A stretch of DNA of 64,000 nucleotides from Agapetus fuscipes (Eukaryota > Arthropoda > Insecta > Trichoptera > Glossosomatidae): positions 6,371,852-6,435,851 of the forward strand of contig OX637350.1 of assembly GCA_951799405.1 (NCBI GenBank), in the 5' to 3' direction. Shown piece by piece: positions 1 through 11,212 of the stretch. The translations under genes and the position numbers were made by a program. The notes beneath the pieces were generated by a model. It was not told the DNA's origin and searched no databases. It saw only the letters and a list, made by a program, of their open reading frames with translations. Position 1 is the stretch's first letter. Every line of letters begins with the position of its first letter.

Positions 1-189
1 CATTACAGACGTTTATAAATGCATACAGATAGAATAAAATATTTTGATCTTTTGAACTACTTTCTTGTACATCCATACATAATATCTTCATTTAAAAGTA
101 TAAAACAGAAATACTTCTGAAATTTATGTTTTCCTTAAATAAGCCACGTAATGGTAAGGGGTTGTTTTAGGTAAACGTGAAAGGAAAAT

Positions 190-345
190 ACCGGGAAAAA
201 GAGAAACGCATACAAGGAAAGAGTAATGAAAGTCTATCGGATACAAAAAGTGTTCAAGGATAGAAAAAGTGGAAATGCATCCGTGGAGGTACTAGCCAAG
301 TACAAAGAATTGACGGCTGGTTGCTTCAACCCAGCATTCCAAAAA
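190..345 (+). pseudogene. Degenerate C-terminal end of a non-LTR retrotransposon reverse transcriptase
   Basis: The stretch around 230-297 reads, with frame breaks, as the basic C-terminal tail seen in better copies of the same LINE group at 39500-39605 and 57690-57780: a K-D-R-K-K-W-like core (here KDRKSG) followed by a GCATCCGTGGAGGTAC segment close to the one at 57705-57720 on the opposite strand. No open frame survives. It is a short relic. The upstream RT domains are absent and nothing in the flanks extends it. Confidence 0.5.
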
Positions 346-2035
346 TCCTTTGAAGACAAAACGAATATACACAATCTCCAGACATCTTCTCCATAATGCA
401 CACATTTCGGGTTTTTCTCTTAGGATGCAGCCTGCGCTTTGCATTCGCGCCTGCATTACTCGACGTTAAAATTGCATACAAATAAAACTGAAATAGTGCG
501 GTGCATAAACCAGGAGAGTGAAACTATTTTGACATGGCTTCCTAAGTGCAAGTATTCCGGGGAGACCAACGGAAACCGAACCCGGCACAACCGCTAGGCG
601 GGCAGGCGCGCTGACAGCCGCCAGCCGGCGCATTATCAAATAACTTGAATTTTTAAAAAGGTCTCTCATATCAAACAATCGGATTTTCCTCTTTCGAGCT
701 CTTCGCAAAAAGTCGTCGGACATTCTGGATATGAAAAGCGCGCTTGTGAATTATTTTGTGATGTTGAAACAAAAGCGCCATTCCTGAAATAGTTGCAGAG
801 AATCACTATCACTCCGCCTACAGTCATACTTGTCTGCAGAGAGATATAACTTAGCCTACGTATCGTAAAAGAGTCATATCTACATTTCCATGAAACGAGA
901 ATTATCTGTGACTACAATCTCGATTTTTTATTGATTTTTGTACAATTTGCTCAGGGTTCTCTGAAAAGCAAGTTAATAATCAAAAGTAACATGACATTAT
1001 GTTTATATAATCTGACAAGGATTTGGCTTCAATGGTTTCCTTCTAAAATTTAACAGTATGAAGCAATTACAATGGAATATTTTTTCACGGAGTTTCTATT
1101 TTTCGAATATAATACGGTTGTGTTGCTAGGGTCCTTAGCAACTAATAAATAACGTTGTATTCGTTTTCAATTAAAATAAAAACCCGTCCTCTTTCCGTCT
1201 CAACATTTTAGATGTTTCCTATGGCTTGGACTTCATGAGAATTTGAGAAAAGGGGAAAAAATTATATTATTCGTGTTTAATAACCAATGAATAAAAAGTG
1301 TAATTCAATCTTATCATTCCAAAAATCACATGAATAAATAAAGGAAATTTTTTTTTTGAAGATATTATCAGCACGTAAAATTTAACAGCATTTTATATAA
1401 GGTTTTACTTAGGATCAAGGAATGCCTAAAGTCATTAACCGTATTTGAAATGGGTACAATTAGTACACTTGAAAAAATTAAAGTCTCGGAAGAAATCTAA
1501 TATCAAAAGAAAATTTTCGTACTTAATTGCGCAATAAAATTCATGCCTTTATGTGAAATTTCAAATGTAAGTACGTGTAGTATAGTGATTAAAATTTTCC
1601 GAGAATTAAAAAAATCTCCCGCAATAAAAAAGTGGAGGGCAGCTTCCGCCAGGCGGGCAAAGAAACGGCACAGGGGCAGGCAGTACGCAGTTTCAGGAAA
1701 GACGAAAAATAAAAAATAATACGTCAAAAAATAAATACTCATAATAATGATTTCTCGATAAAAAAAACAGTCCAACGGTACTTATAATTATTGTTTTAAA
1801 CTTCAAAGTAAGAAAATATTCCATCTCTCATCTTATTTTCATGAATTTTGCAAATGTTTTTGACTCTGCAGATAAGTACTGAACGCTTACATAGTATTTT
1901 TCCTTTTTTCATTACCTATGGGGGGGAAAACGTTTTGTAATCCCTTCAGAAAATTCTTAAAAAATTGAATCTGTAAGGCAACATCTCAAATGTCTATGGC
2001 CTTCTTTTTAAACAGTCTCCAAACGTTATTCTTCT
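346..2035. other. No gene seen; AT-rich DNA
   Basis: Open frames here (for example 466-723 and 1503-1775, both minus) have no recognisable domain and low-complexity, AT-driven composition. An imperfect inverted repeat with arms of about 9 bp (GTTGCTAGG/CCTTAGCAAC) lies at 1122-1143. Confidence 0.55.
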
Positions 2036-2312
2036 GTCTTGATTACTAGATTGATTTCAATGTTCGTAAATGTTTTTCCTTCCTCCTCTATCCACGGAAA
2101 ATATTTTTAACCTCCTCGTAAGTGGAACAGAAAAAAAAACTTTAACATAAAATAGACTTCATTTAAAAGCTGATCAACTCTTCTACTGGTTTTAATGTTC
2201 GTAAATATCTTTAATCCTGCTTCCCCTATCTATGACAATTATTTTCAATTCCTCATAAGTGGAACGGTAAAAATTATTGTAACATGAAATTGACTTTATT
2301 TAAAAGGGATGG
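2036..2312. repeat. Degenerate two-unit tandem duplication, about 135 bp per unit
   Basis: Two consecutive units share ordered blocks: AATGTTCGTAAAT, a pyrimidine run with CTATC, a TTTTAA/TTTCAA block, CCTC.TAAGTGGAAC, then TAACATRAAAT.GACTT.ATTTAAAAG. Unit 1 is about 2058-2172 and unit 2 about 2191-2309. The divergence suggests an old duplication. No function is visible. Confidence 0.7.
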
Positions 2313-2445
2313 TGAAGGTGAACTAAAGTTCAGACACGAATCTTTGCTTGCATTGCCTTATACCTGAAGTGAGTCTCTATAGTAATACCCCACCGGCAGT
2401 CGCACGCCGCTCATGTAACATTCAAAAACTGTGGGCATTATGAGA

Positions 2446-2573
2446 AGATTGCTTGTTATCGACCAAGGAGACGCTGCTCCGTGTGGGGACCAGCCCGCTC
2501 ACTCCAGGATATGGGCCTCAACAACAGATGGAGTCTCATTGTTAGCATGCACTGCTGAAGACAGAGCCGAGGT
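2446..2573 (+). other. Weak candidate exon ending at a GTAAGA donor-like site
   Basis: An open frame through 2431-2679 has unusually even composition and higher GC than its surroundings. It runs into GAG|GTAAGA at about 2571-2576, which fits a 5' splice-site consensus. I do not recognise the peptide, see no convincing acceptor upstream, and cannot link it to another exon. It could equally be non-coding DNA or part of an unrecognised repeat. Confidence 0.15.
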
Positions 2574-2679
2574 AAGATGGGACTATTTCAAATATCTCTT
2601 ATTTGAGATGGTAATTAATCACGATGCGTATTTTGATTTAACCCAAAAAGAAGTGACCTTGGAAATAGTGGTAAAATGA

Positions 2680-3300
2680 ATTTACTCGTACTTAATTCAA
2701 AATACAAATGTAAATAACATTTAGAAAAAAAACCCCTTTTTTCACTAAGTATCCTTGATAAAAATGGTGACGGTTTGCTTAATAAATAAAAAAAAGTTGA
2801 CTTTCCTCTTTGACGAAAAAGTTTGCCCACCAATAGCTTATTTAAGAAGAATAAACGGCTATATAGCCTATTACAACATTGCGATAAATATAAATATGTA
2901 GGTACATAAGTAGGTACTGTATCTATAGGTATAAAACTAATATCTTAAAATATAACACAAATAAATGACACATAAATAATATACAAAGATGTAAATATAC
3001 GATGGTTATAAAGCAATAGAACTAACAATTTAAAAATAATAACAATAAACTTTAAAAATAATAATGCAAAAACCATAAACCAGTGTAAGCAATTGTTGTA
3101 TACAAAAATTGTTGTAATAAACAACAAATCTTCATTATTTGATCAGGGTTGTCACAAACATAATATACTAAATCAGGTGTAAAATTTGCTAAAATTAATA
3201 GAATAAACAAAAGATCATTTAAAATTTCAAGGATTTTTTTATAAAAAAATTTCATACAATGCAATACAACATACAATTTACAATGTGTTGTGCAAAGAAA
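2680..3300. other. No gene seen; very AT-rich DNA
   Basis: Long A/T runs give short hydrophobic frames on the minus strand (2615-3127) typical of AT-rich non-coding sequence. I see no repeat shared with the rest of the window. Confidence 0.55.
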
Positions 3301-3304
3301 GAAA

Positions 3305-3400
3305 GAAGATGTGAAACTAAAGGTACAAAAAAAATGTGTTGAGATGGCTTGGGCCTGTGGAAAGAATGGATGATGAGAGACCGACAAAATGCGGATACCT
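3305..3400 (+). pseudogene. Fragment of a LINE C-terminal region (LRWLG.VERM type)
   Basis: The frame from 3336 encodes LRWLGPVERMDDERPTK. The full-length counterparts at 27340-27400 and 39340-39400 read LRWFGH(L/M)ERM..ERLTKKVY. Upstream, 3310-3335 matches the preceding basic segment after a frameshift near the A run at 3329. The match stops at about 3400, exactly where the poly-T of the minus-strand LINE begins, so that LINE appears to have landed at or in this relic. I did not find the remainder of this fragment beyond 4757. Confidence 0.65.
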
Positions 3401-4757
3401 ACATACTATTTTTTTTTTTTTTAAATGTATAGAATCCCGTGGAGAAAATATCAACCTCCAGCTTGTTCGCCTCCCTGGGCAGTCGCTGAAAAGGCGAGTA
3501 ATACTGGTAGTTCACGGCACAGTCTGCCACATCAAAAGTATCCACGTTACGCGTGTTCCTTATTGGGACACGGAAATTAATTTTTGATAGGAGTTGGGGC
3601 GCGTCGGTCAAGCCATTAATGAGTTTGTATAGAAAAACCATGTCAGCAGCACTTCTCCGAGCCGAGAGCGGTGCAAGTATATACGATTCTCGGAGTTGGT
3701 TATAATTGATATCCGAGATGGGTATTCCGAGTTTGAAGTTGATAAAGCGAAGTAGTTTGTTTTGTACCTTTTCTATACTACGTATATGTACCTGGTAGTG
3801 AGGAGACCACAACACGGAGTTATACTCCAGCAATGGCCTCACCAAACTTGTAAAAATATAAATAAAGGTGTGCACGTTATAAAAATTTTCACACAGTCGT
3901 AAGGAAAATCCTAATGTTCTGAGTGCCCTATCCACAGTTGCCTTTATGTGTGGTACAAATGTTAATCCCGCGTCCAACAATACTCCCAAATCTTTGATTT
4001 GCGCAACCGACATAAGCTGTGTACCATCAATCGAGTAAGGGTACATCGTGGGATTCTTAATTTTGTGGAAACGCATTACTTGACATTTTTCTATGTTTAA
4101 AGTTAAATCATTCTTCACACACCAGTCATAAAGCACGTCAATATTTCTTTGTAATATCTCGCAGTCACCAATACAGTTAACCACTCTGTAAATTTTCAAG
4201 TCATCAGCAAACATGACAAATCTCACCCCGTCAAACCCGCTCAGGAGATCATTGACAAATATATTAAACAAAATGGGTCCGAGATGTGAGCCCTGCGGCA
4301 CACCGCTCTTCGCCAAAAAAGGAGATGAAACAACGCCCGACACACAAACCCTAAGTTCCCTTTCAGCAAGATAGCTCGAAAACCACGCAAGGAGTGCACC
4401 ATCAATACCAAGAGAAAGAAGCTTTGCCAACAATATTGTATGGGAGACGCGGTCAAACGCCTTGGAGTAGTCTGTATATACACAGTCCGTCTGACTCCTG
4501 GTAACAAAAGCATCCATGATATCACAATGAAATTCCAAAAGGTTTGTCAAGGTCGATCGGTTTTGCATAAAACCATGCTGTTGGTCCGATATAACGAGTG
4601 CTAAGTCACTCTTAATCTTACCGAGAAGAATACATTCGAACAACTTCGGTATGCAGGATTGTATACATATTGGGCGATAGCTAGTGACATCAGATTTATC
4701 TCCCTTTTTGAAAATTATGAGCTTATGAAAACCTTTGTATTTTAATGGATAAGAGAA
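3399..4757 (-). CDS. 5'-truncated non-LTR retrotransposon reverse transcriptase (CR1/L2/Jockey group)
   Basis: This is the reverse transcriptase of a LINE, which copies its own mRNA into DNA at a nicked target. The frame is open from just after a stop at 4758-4760 down to 3399, about 450 codons; a usual initiator is not needed because the element is truncated. Reading in order: IFKKGD followed by SYRPI (RT block near 4650-4710), YSKAFDRVSH (block with the first catalytic Asp), SGVPQGSHLGPILFN, FVMFADDLK with the catalytic Asp pair, then a thumb and C-terminal region of about 200 residues. The N-terminal endonuclease and the start of the RT are missing. The frame ends in FKKKKN because the stop lies just beyond the genomic poly-A (poly-T at 3409-3421 on the plus strand), so the element has essentially no 3' UTR. 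No internal stop is present, which suggests a fairly recent insertion. The exact clade is uncertain. Confidence 0.88.
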   Translation of the reverse strand, partial: FSYPLKYKGFHKLIIFKKGDKSDVTSYRPICIQSCIPKLFECILLGKIKSDLALVISDQQHGFMQNRSTLTNLLEFHCDIMDAFVTRSQTDCVYTDYSKAFDRVSHTILLAKLLSLGIDGALLAWFSSYLAERELRVCVSGVVSSPFLAKSGVPQGSHLGPILFNIFVNDLLSGFDGVRFVMFADDLKIYRVVNCIGDCEILQRNIDVLYDWCVKNDLTLNIEKCQVMRFHKIKNPTMYPYSIDGTQLMSVAQIKDLGVLLDAGLTFVPHIKATVDRALRTLGFSLRLCENFYNVHTFIYIFTSLVRPLLEYNSVLWSPHYQVHIRSIEKVQNKLLRFINFKLGIPISDINYNQLRESYILAPLSARRSAADMVFLYKLINGLTDAPQLLSKINFRVPIRNTRNVDTFDVADCAVNYQYYSPFQRLPREANKLEVDIFSTGFYTFKKKKNSM

Positions 4758-4760
4758 TCA

Positions 4761-6135
4761 TTTTTTTGATGTCCGAATTTTTCTTATAAGAAGGTTCTAA
4801 TAGTTTTCAATGGTTGGGTAAGAAGAATACATAAAAAAGTAAAATCAGCACATTTAAACCCAAGACTTCACAAAGCAAAGCTTTCACCATTAAGTTATCA
4901 ATAATTTTGCTTGAAACATAATATGAGAAAAAAATGTTTAAAAATATTGGTTGTTAAATAATAGTTCTATGACGCCATGGAAATATTTTTAAACTTCTGG
5001 GAAAGTTCATAACAAAATCAAATACAAGTAATAGAAATATATATTAAAATCTAAAATTGTTAAAATACGGAAAAGTCTACTGAAAAGTATTCTAATGCGG
5101 CCCCAATCTTTCTATAGGTTTCTTGCCGTCCCTAGGAACAATATTGTATGTACATAAGCATGTATTTACCCGCACCATACATACGATCAACAAGCAACCC
5201 GTAGGAAGCCTCCTCGAAAATGGAATTTAACATTTTCGTTTGTGCAGAGTTTTGTATTATTCTCAGTCGAAAGAAATGGTGGCCTAATCTAAAGCATGCA
5301 TGGACGCGCCCGGCTCTTTTATCCGCTTAGCAAAATCCAAGAAAAAAACTACTACCCTATGTATGCAATATTCACCTTTGTTGCGGTGGAAATTCATGAA
5401 AATTTGAAGAAAATAGTACAACCCCTAGACTAGAAATTGAATTTGATTTGTAAAATTATTCTGAAGTTTTACTACGTTCAATTTATTATAGATCTTTAAT
5501 GAGAGATGAAAAACACATGAATTATTAATTGGACACATAAACATAATATATTGATACCGATTCTTATGAATGAAAGTGAAGCAATATTATTAGTGAATAA
5601 AGTTTGAACGGGGGAGAGCAAAAACTAGTTTACCAGAAGAATAAGTAAAAACTGAATCAGAGATTTTTTTTTTGAAAATTTAAAAAACTTAAAACACAGG
5701 AGAAATAAATGGAAAAAGATTGGCAAGGATAATAAAAAGAAATGACGATAATGTAAATATAGATACAGTGATTGAGTTATTACGAGATACAAGTGGAAAA
5801 GTTATAAGAAAACATTAACTATAACGTGATTGCATGATGTTGAAGATTGGATGAATTTTCCAGCATGGCAGTATTGGAGAAGTATAAAATGAAACTTTGC
5901 TACGTAGCTCTTAATGCAATTTTCTATTTATTGAAATGTTTGATTGCATATGAAACTATCAAGCGCGCAATTTAAAAAGTGTAATAAAACGTAAATAAAC
6001 ATCTTATAATTGATTAAGTTTTATATTTTTTAGTAGGATCAAACCTTAATGTTATAGATATATCCATGAAAATTGGAAATCGTCTCATATTTGAATTGAA
6101 ATCATATGACGAGTAATTCAAAAGGATATTAAGAT
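4761..6135. other. No gene seen
   Basis: AT-rich sequence with no open frame of interest on either strand and no repeat that I could match elsewhere in the window. Confidence 0.55.
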
Positions 6136-6363
6136 ATTCCTTGGTTTATTGGTTGGTATGATGCTGACCATTCATACTATAAAAAATGGTCCACCCCTGT
6201 TTGGAAAGAGTTGTAGGGCTTATGCTCATTTGAGATTGGTTTTATGTTGTTGGTCCACATGCGGCAGATATGAGCGCGAATTTATCCGTGTTTGCTTGTG
6301 ATAACGCATGTGATATGAATCTTAAATGAATATGTCGTTTCAGTTAAGATTATAGATTAAAGA
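6136..6363 (+). repeat. Solo copy of the TTAGATTA-tailed LINE 3' end (tail family)
   Basis: Begins near TTGGTTTATTGGTTGGTATG, runs through the family landmarks (GCTGACCA, CACCCCTGTTT, GCTTATGCTCATTTGAGATT, GCGCGAAT) and ends in AAGATTATAGATTA. It is degenerate and lacks the GTTCACTTTGCCAATGT block. Confidence 0.8.
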
Positions 6364-6641
6364 CTAGAAGTTTGAATATCTCTCAAATATTTAATGTCAG
6401 TAACCGATGAGAATTATTTCCACATGCAAGCCCAGATTCAATGAATCTTGTAAAATTTAATCTGGTCCCCTCGTGACATAAATACACAAGGTAAACCAAA
6501 TTTAATCTCGTTTCCATAAAAAGGCCGGTCTTCCTGGAAATCTCCAATGAATCATCCACCTTAAACATTCAAGGTTCCACAGGTACACACATATGCTCCG
6601 CTTTTAGGAATGTGTGTAAAGTAGGGGGTGTGTGTGTAACT

Positions 6642-7431
6642 CAGTGGCGTACGGTCGCTATATAACTAAGTCCAATGATTTAAACGTACATTGTTTAAAA
6701 AAAAGATGATGATAAAGAATAAGGTGACCTTTTTAGTAGCGTCGTTTTGTTGAACTGCCACTTCAAGATTGTTCTAAAAGATTTGATGAATGAATCAATC
6801 TTAAAGCGTTTTTTAAAGTGACTTTTGGAGGTAAACTCTCAAACTAAAAGTGATACATAGAATTTGTGCCCTAAGAGACACTACTGAAAGAACACGTTTA
6901 CAAAAGACTGTTACAGCAATGCCTGATTGACTAATATTTTAGCTTCATTTTCCGCAGAGCTCAAAGTCAGTTATGTGTTTTTTAAATTGGCTTGATAAGT
7001 TGCATGGGTTACATAACTGTCATACATACTCATAGAGTGTTTTATGTGTCATCGAGAAGCATTATACTTACAAAAAAAAAAATTATGTAAAAATAAAACT
7101 CAACAACAAAAATAAATCGAAAAAAACACAGTTATTCTTCCCAAGTTGCTTTATTTTAGCGCTTTCAATGTTAGGATTGTTTTTTAACATAATAAAAAAA
7201 ATCACAAAACTTTGTGTTCTATTATTATTTTTAAATAAACCTTCACCATGTCAAACCCTTTAAACTTTAAAAAAAGCAAATCTCAAATGCACATCAATTA
7301 TACAATTCTCGCCACTTTTCTCTAAGAAAACCGGTCAAAGTAGACCAATATTTATTGTATGGGTGGTCACCATCATATCAACATTTAAATCAAGATAATT
7401 CACTAAAATAAATAGTGCCCCTACGCCACTG
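6642..7431. mobile_element. hAT-like non-autonomous element with CAGTGGCGTA ends
   Basis: The left end CAGTGGCGTACGGTCGCTAT (6642-6661) and the inverted right end (7412-7431) agree at about 16 of 20 positions, and the CAGTGG start is typical of hAT termini. The 789 bp between them contain no transposase frame. A clean 8 bp target duplication is not visible (left GTGTAACT, right ACGTGTAG), so either the flanks have changed or the pairing is partly fortuitous. Confidence 0.45.
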
Positions 7432-7690
7432 ACGTGTAGCGGTTCTATCCCACACACGCGTCCTAGCAGGCCACCGCTAACATCCTTGTACGGCAATAAT
7501 GAAAGACGAACTCTGCGCATAATGAGAAATCTCTAATGGCACGCTGACATGTTGTATATTGAACGAACGACTTCCCCTTGGAAGCTTTTGTGTCACTAGG
7601 GGCGAGCGGGGGAGGGTCTACGCTCGCTGCTACGATGTGGCGTAGAGGCCTACGCTTCTTATGTCCCGAACACAATAATATTATCACAGG
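7432..7690. repeat. CTACG-rich segment shared with three other loci
   Basis: Dense CTACG/CGTAG words, including CGCTGCTACGATGTGGCG and GTAGAGGCCTACGC at 7625-7655. Similar words cluster at 17740-17800, 45800-45915 and 50630-50712. It may be a decayed MITE family rich in short inverted repeats. No coding content is supported. Confidence 0.35.
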
Positions 7691-7799
7691 TTGACGGTAA
7701 ACTTGAATATGGATTAGCTCAATATAAGCATTTTGTGATAGAAAATAAGAAAAACTTTTCCCGTGGAATATCTGAATTTATTTTGAAATCTTGATAAAT

Positions 7800-7873
7800 A
7801 AATAACGTATGAGGATAATTTATTTGGCGACGTTTTTTTTTATTGAATCATACCTCAAGAGCCTTCTGTGGGC
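7800..7873 (-). repeat. 3' end of the L2-like LINE, degenerate
   Basis: Contains CATACCTCAAGAGCCTTCTGTG, corresponding to CACACCTCAAGGGCCCTC just 3' of the L2-like frame at 48684-48974 (minus strand) and to the copy at 35160-35240. Confidence 0.5.
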
Positions 7874-7879
7874 TTGTTT

Positions 7880-8085
7880 TAAATCTTAATCTAAATCTAA
7901 GCTGCAAAGATATGTATCATTTAAGATTCATATTAAACGCATTCCCACAAGCAGATATGTATAAGTTCGCGCTAACACATGCCGCATGTGCACCTACAAT
8001 ATAAAAACCCAATTTCAAATGAACATAATCCTTACAACTCTTGCCAACCTTCCCTGAAACAGGGGTAACATTGAAAAAGTGTTTC
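7880..8085 (-). repeat. Tail-family copy, minus strand
   Basis: The reverse complement ends in TTTAGATTTAGATTAAGATT and shows the GTGTTAGCGCGAA, TGAAATTGGGTTTTTATATTG and CCCCTGTTTCAGGGAAGG landmarks. It is truncated at its 5' side just inside the GTTCACTTTGCC block. Confidence 0.85.
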
Positions 8086-8194
8086 TTTTATGTACAAAAT
8101 TCTGCAAAGAAGACCAAAAATTTGAGCACATATTTTTTATAACGCAGCTTCAGTATAATGTGTAAAAATAATATGTGTTTTTTGTGTGCTCCAC

Positions 8195-8290
8195 GGTGAA
8201 TCGAAAGCATTTCGTTTTGAGATAAATTTTAGTATTTATTTAAAAAATTTCAAATGGAAAACAAAGTTTTAATTAACGTTTTTTAAATTT
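8195..8290 (+). repeat. Divergent copy of the TTAACACAG repeat (repeat C)
   Basis: The core TTTAAAAAATTTCAAATGG followed by AAAACAAAGTTTTAATT resembles the better copies at 14085-14225 and 46050-46145. The upstream GATCTGTTAACACAG block is not recognisable here. Confidence 0.35.
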
Positions 8291-8299
8291 TAGTACTTT

Positions 8300-10257
8300 T
8301 AGAATAAGTGCATAATATTTTTTCTTAAAAATATATTCATCTTTCACGTGTAAAGAAAGAAAAATGTTGTAATATATCCATGAAACAAAACACAACCTTG
8401 AAATATTCACATGCAAATTATTCTGATGCGTAATACATGTTATACAATATAAAATATTTTAGATGTATGCACTCTCTCATGCAGATAGAGCAACGTCAGC
8501 ATTTGTTTTTAAATCTTTACAATTCCGACCATACATTCACCGCTCGCATTCAGACCTTTTCTCCGAGATGAAAACTAAATGCAAGATGCATTTTATTGCC
8601 GCAATTTTTCTCCGCGATGTAATTTGACCTAAATAACGACATCTCCCTCCGTGCTGAGACAAAAGCTCCGACTATAACTGCAGTCCTCGTGCGAGCTTCA
8701 CCATCACTGCATCTGCTAGAGCAGAAGCAGCCCAAAAAGCATTACTGATATCCCAAAAGATCCCTTTTATTTCAGTTTTAAAACTTCCCTTGAAAATATA
8801 TTATTATGGCGCTTCTCGGATAACTTGGTGAGAAGGAAATACGTACACAAGGCGTCGATAGTATTCTTCCTTTTCTGCAATTGCAGCATACAAATTCGCC
8901 TGTGCGTTTGTTTATTTTACGTCTAGGAAATGCACGAGATTTTTACGTTCTTAAATAAATTTCTTGCACAAAGCTATGCTGTTATCGTACATTATAAAGA
9001 ATTACTGTTTGCGTTGTTTGTTCTTTGTAAGAAAAATAATTAATCTTTCTATTTCAAACATTTTACTATCTATTTAACACACAAAAAAGTTAAATGTACA
9101 AACTATAACAATTAAACATTTTATATCGATGTATTGAGCATTTATGTTTTTAAAACACATTTGAAAACCTTTTGTCTTACATGTTTTGCGAAGTTTGGAT
9201 TGTGAGTAATAAACAGCCAAACAGAAAAAACTTAAACTTAATTTACTTCTTCTCAAAAAAAAAAGTCATAACTGACAACAAGGATTCTTTAAAGAAATAA
9301 TGATAAAAACATATGTTTTAGAAAAAATACCACACAATTTTTTTAAAGAAAATTAAAACTTTGTTTTTAATAAATAATGATTATTTTGTAAAATTAAATT
9401 TTAATTTGTTATTATATAATGGACTTTATCAGTGTAATAAAACATCAAATGAGTGCATAACATAACCTATACAGCTGAAATATCTTTGAATATTATAAAG
9501 ATTAAAAAAAGGGCTGAAATTATCATTTCAACCCTTTAGCAAAATGAGTTATTGTACGTACACAGATGTGTGACACTAATGTCTGTTGGTATTGGAGAGT
9601 CACAAGATCAAGCGAGAAGGTTAATGCCTTGCTGTAATGCATTCCTCCCTTCTCTTGTTGGCTGTTGAATCTCAATAGGGGATGCATGCTAACCACGCTC
9701 CATTTGCAAAATGATAATCCCACCCCCACTCCCCCCTCCCAGGTCGAACCGCATTTTTTCCCGTAATCCCAGCAAAACAAAAAAAAAAACACAAGAAATT
9801 ATCAACATCTCTTTTTGTTATCTCAATATCAGATTCAATCCTCTTAAAGGAGAAAATATTGTTTTAATTTATACTCGCAGCCCCTGGCTCGCTACGCGGA
9901 ACTTGTTTTCATTATGTAAATTAAAAACAAATCCGAAGACAATATCAAAAGTTCCGATGAAATTTCCTGTTGTAATTTTAAAAATAAAATTAGTATCTTG
10001 CACAAACAAGATTAAGGCGGGCCTAATAACAAAATTGTTATTTCTATTAAGACTTTTTTCATCTTGCCGGAATTAAGCTCTCGCGAAACATTAATGTTGA
10101 ACTTTTTCGACAAATGAGAGCATTAAAAAATATTCCGTCAGAACCAATTTTATCTTTATTTCCAGTGCTTACCTTCACTTGTTTATTTATTGTTTCAAAG
10201 TAAATTTAAGTAAAAAAAACGTCCTAATTATAAAGAACATTTATTTTATGACTACAA
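8300..10257. other. No gene seen; AT-rich DNA with one small hairpin
   Basis: A near-perfect hairpin (AAGGGCTGAAAT, 4 nt loop, ATTTCAACCCTT) lies at about 9509-9536. A short fragment resembling the start of the tail family (GAGGCTGACGACCCATA) occurs at about 10266-10282. The open frames at 9523-9792 and 9711-10076 have no recognisable domain. Confidence 0.5.
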
Positions 10258-10299
10258 AAATAGAATGAGGCTGACGACCCATATACTGTGTTTTTTGTA

Positions 10300-11033
10300 A
10301 TACCTTGTTTAAAATGTTTTTTTAAAGAGTTGCGAAGTTAATATAAATTTGAGGTGAAGGTGAGTTGTTAGATTATAAATCACATATAATATATGTACTA
10401 CAATGTTTAATTTTATTTCTCGTAGATATAAAACATAGAACGAAAGACATTGCAAGTGCTTAGCTTAAACAAAATGGAAATATGGAATGATCCAGCGCAG
10501 TTAAGTTTGCACCAGCCTTCATTTAAAACTATAATCAAGTGCTATAAACTTGTTTAAGATGTGCTCATGCGGCGAAAACCTGAGCAGAAAATTTGAAGCA
10601 CCGGAATCTAAACGATGTCAATCATTATTGTTAAGCATGCAGCTAGCACCAGGAATAATTGCTGATAATTGGGAAAGTTGGATGTTGGGAATCAAAGTAA
10701 TGCAAACTTGAGCGCTGGCTGAGCAGACACCGCGGCGGAGACTTGTTCTGAACTCCGTCCAGCTTAGTGACAGGCGAATCACTGTTAGCACGGTGTAATT
10801 AAAACCAAACACACACAAGACTCCCTGCACTTCATGGCTTGGGTGACCTCTGACTGACGTGTTCTAAGAGATCTGATGTCGTAAGTGTATAAAGGTTATC
10901 ATGAAAGTGTAAAGCGCACCCTAAAGAAGGGGGTTGCTTTCTACGTAAGATTTAAATCAGTGCATTTTAGGAAGGAAAAAAGGGTTTATTCTCAATATTT
11001 GATACTCGTACCACCCAATTTTCAAGACGATTG
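10300..11033. other. No gene seen
   Basis: Short frames at 10618-10830 (minus) and 10885-11133 (plus, running into a SINE) carry no motif I can name. Confidence 0.5.
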
Positions 11034-11212
11034 TCGGGTCGATAGCTTAGTTGGTAGAGTGCCCCCTGGTAGCTGGGAAACCTCCACTTCAACTGAAATG
11101 GTTCGTACAGGCCCGAACTCCTTACATAAATAAATAAATAGGTTCCACTCGCCACATGCGACCCCTTCGAGGAGAACGTGGCAAGGAGTTACACTTCATG
11201 TGTAGCTTAGTA
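11034..11212 (+). mobile_element. tRNA-derived SINE, family 1, internally deleted copy
   Basis: The head GTCGATAGCTTAGTTGGTAGAG is a tRNA-like pol III A box. It jumps directly to the tail region (GTAGCTGGGAAACCTCCACT, CAACTGAAATGGTT, AAATAAATAGGTTCCACTCGC, GGCAAGGAGTTACACTTCAT). The B box and body present in the copies at 14818 and 40979 are missing. Confidence 0.8.

Noticed and set aside
466..723. 85-codon minus-strand frame
   Set aside because: No domain, no splice signals, and composition explained by the local GC patch.
3399..3587. Plus-strand frame opposite the LINE
   Set aside because: It is the complement of the reverse transcriptase coding sequence and starts in an older LINE relic.
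9711..10076. 121-codon plus-strand frame
   Set aside because: Low-complexity start and Lys/Phe/Ile-rich AT-driven content; no motif.
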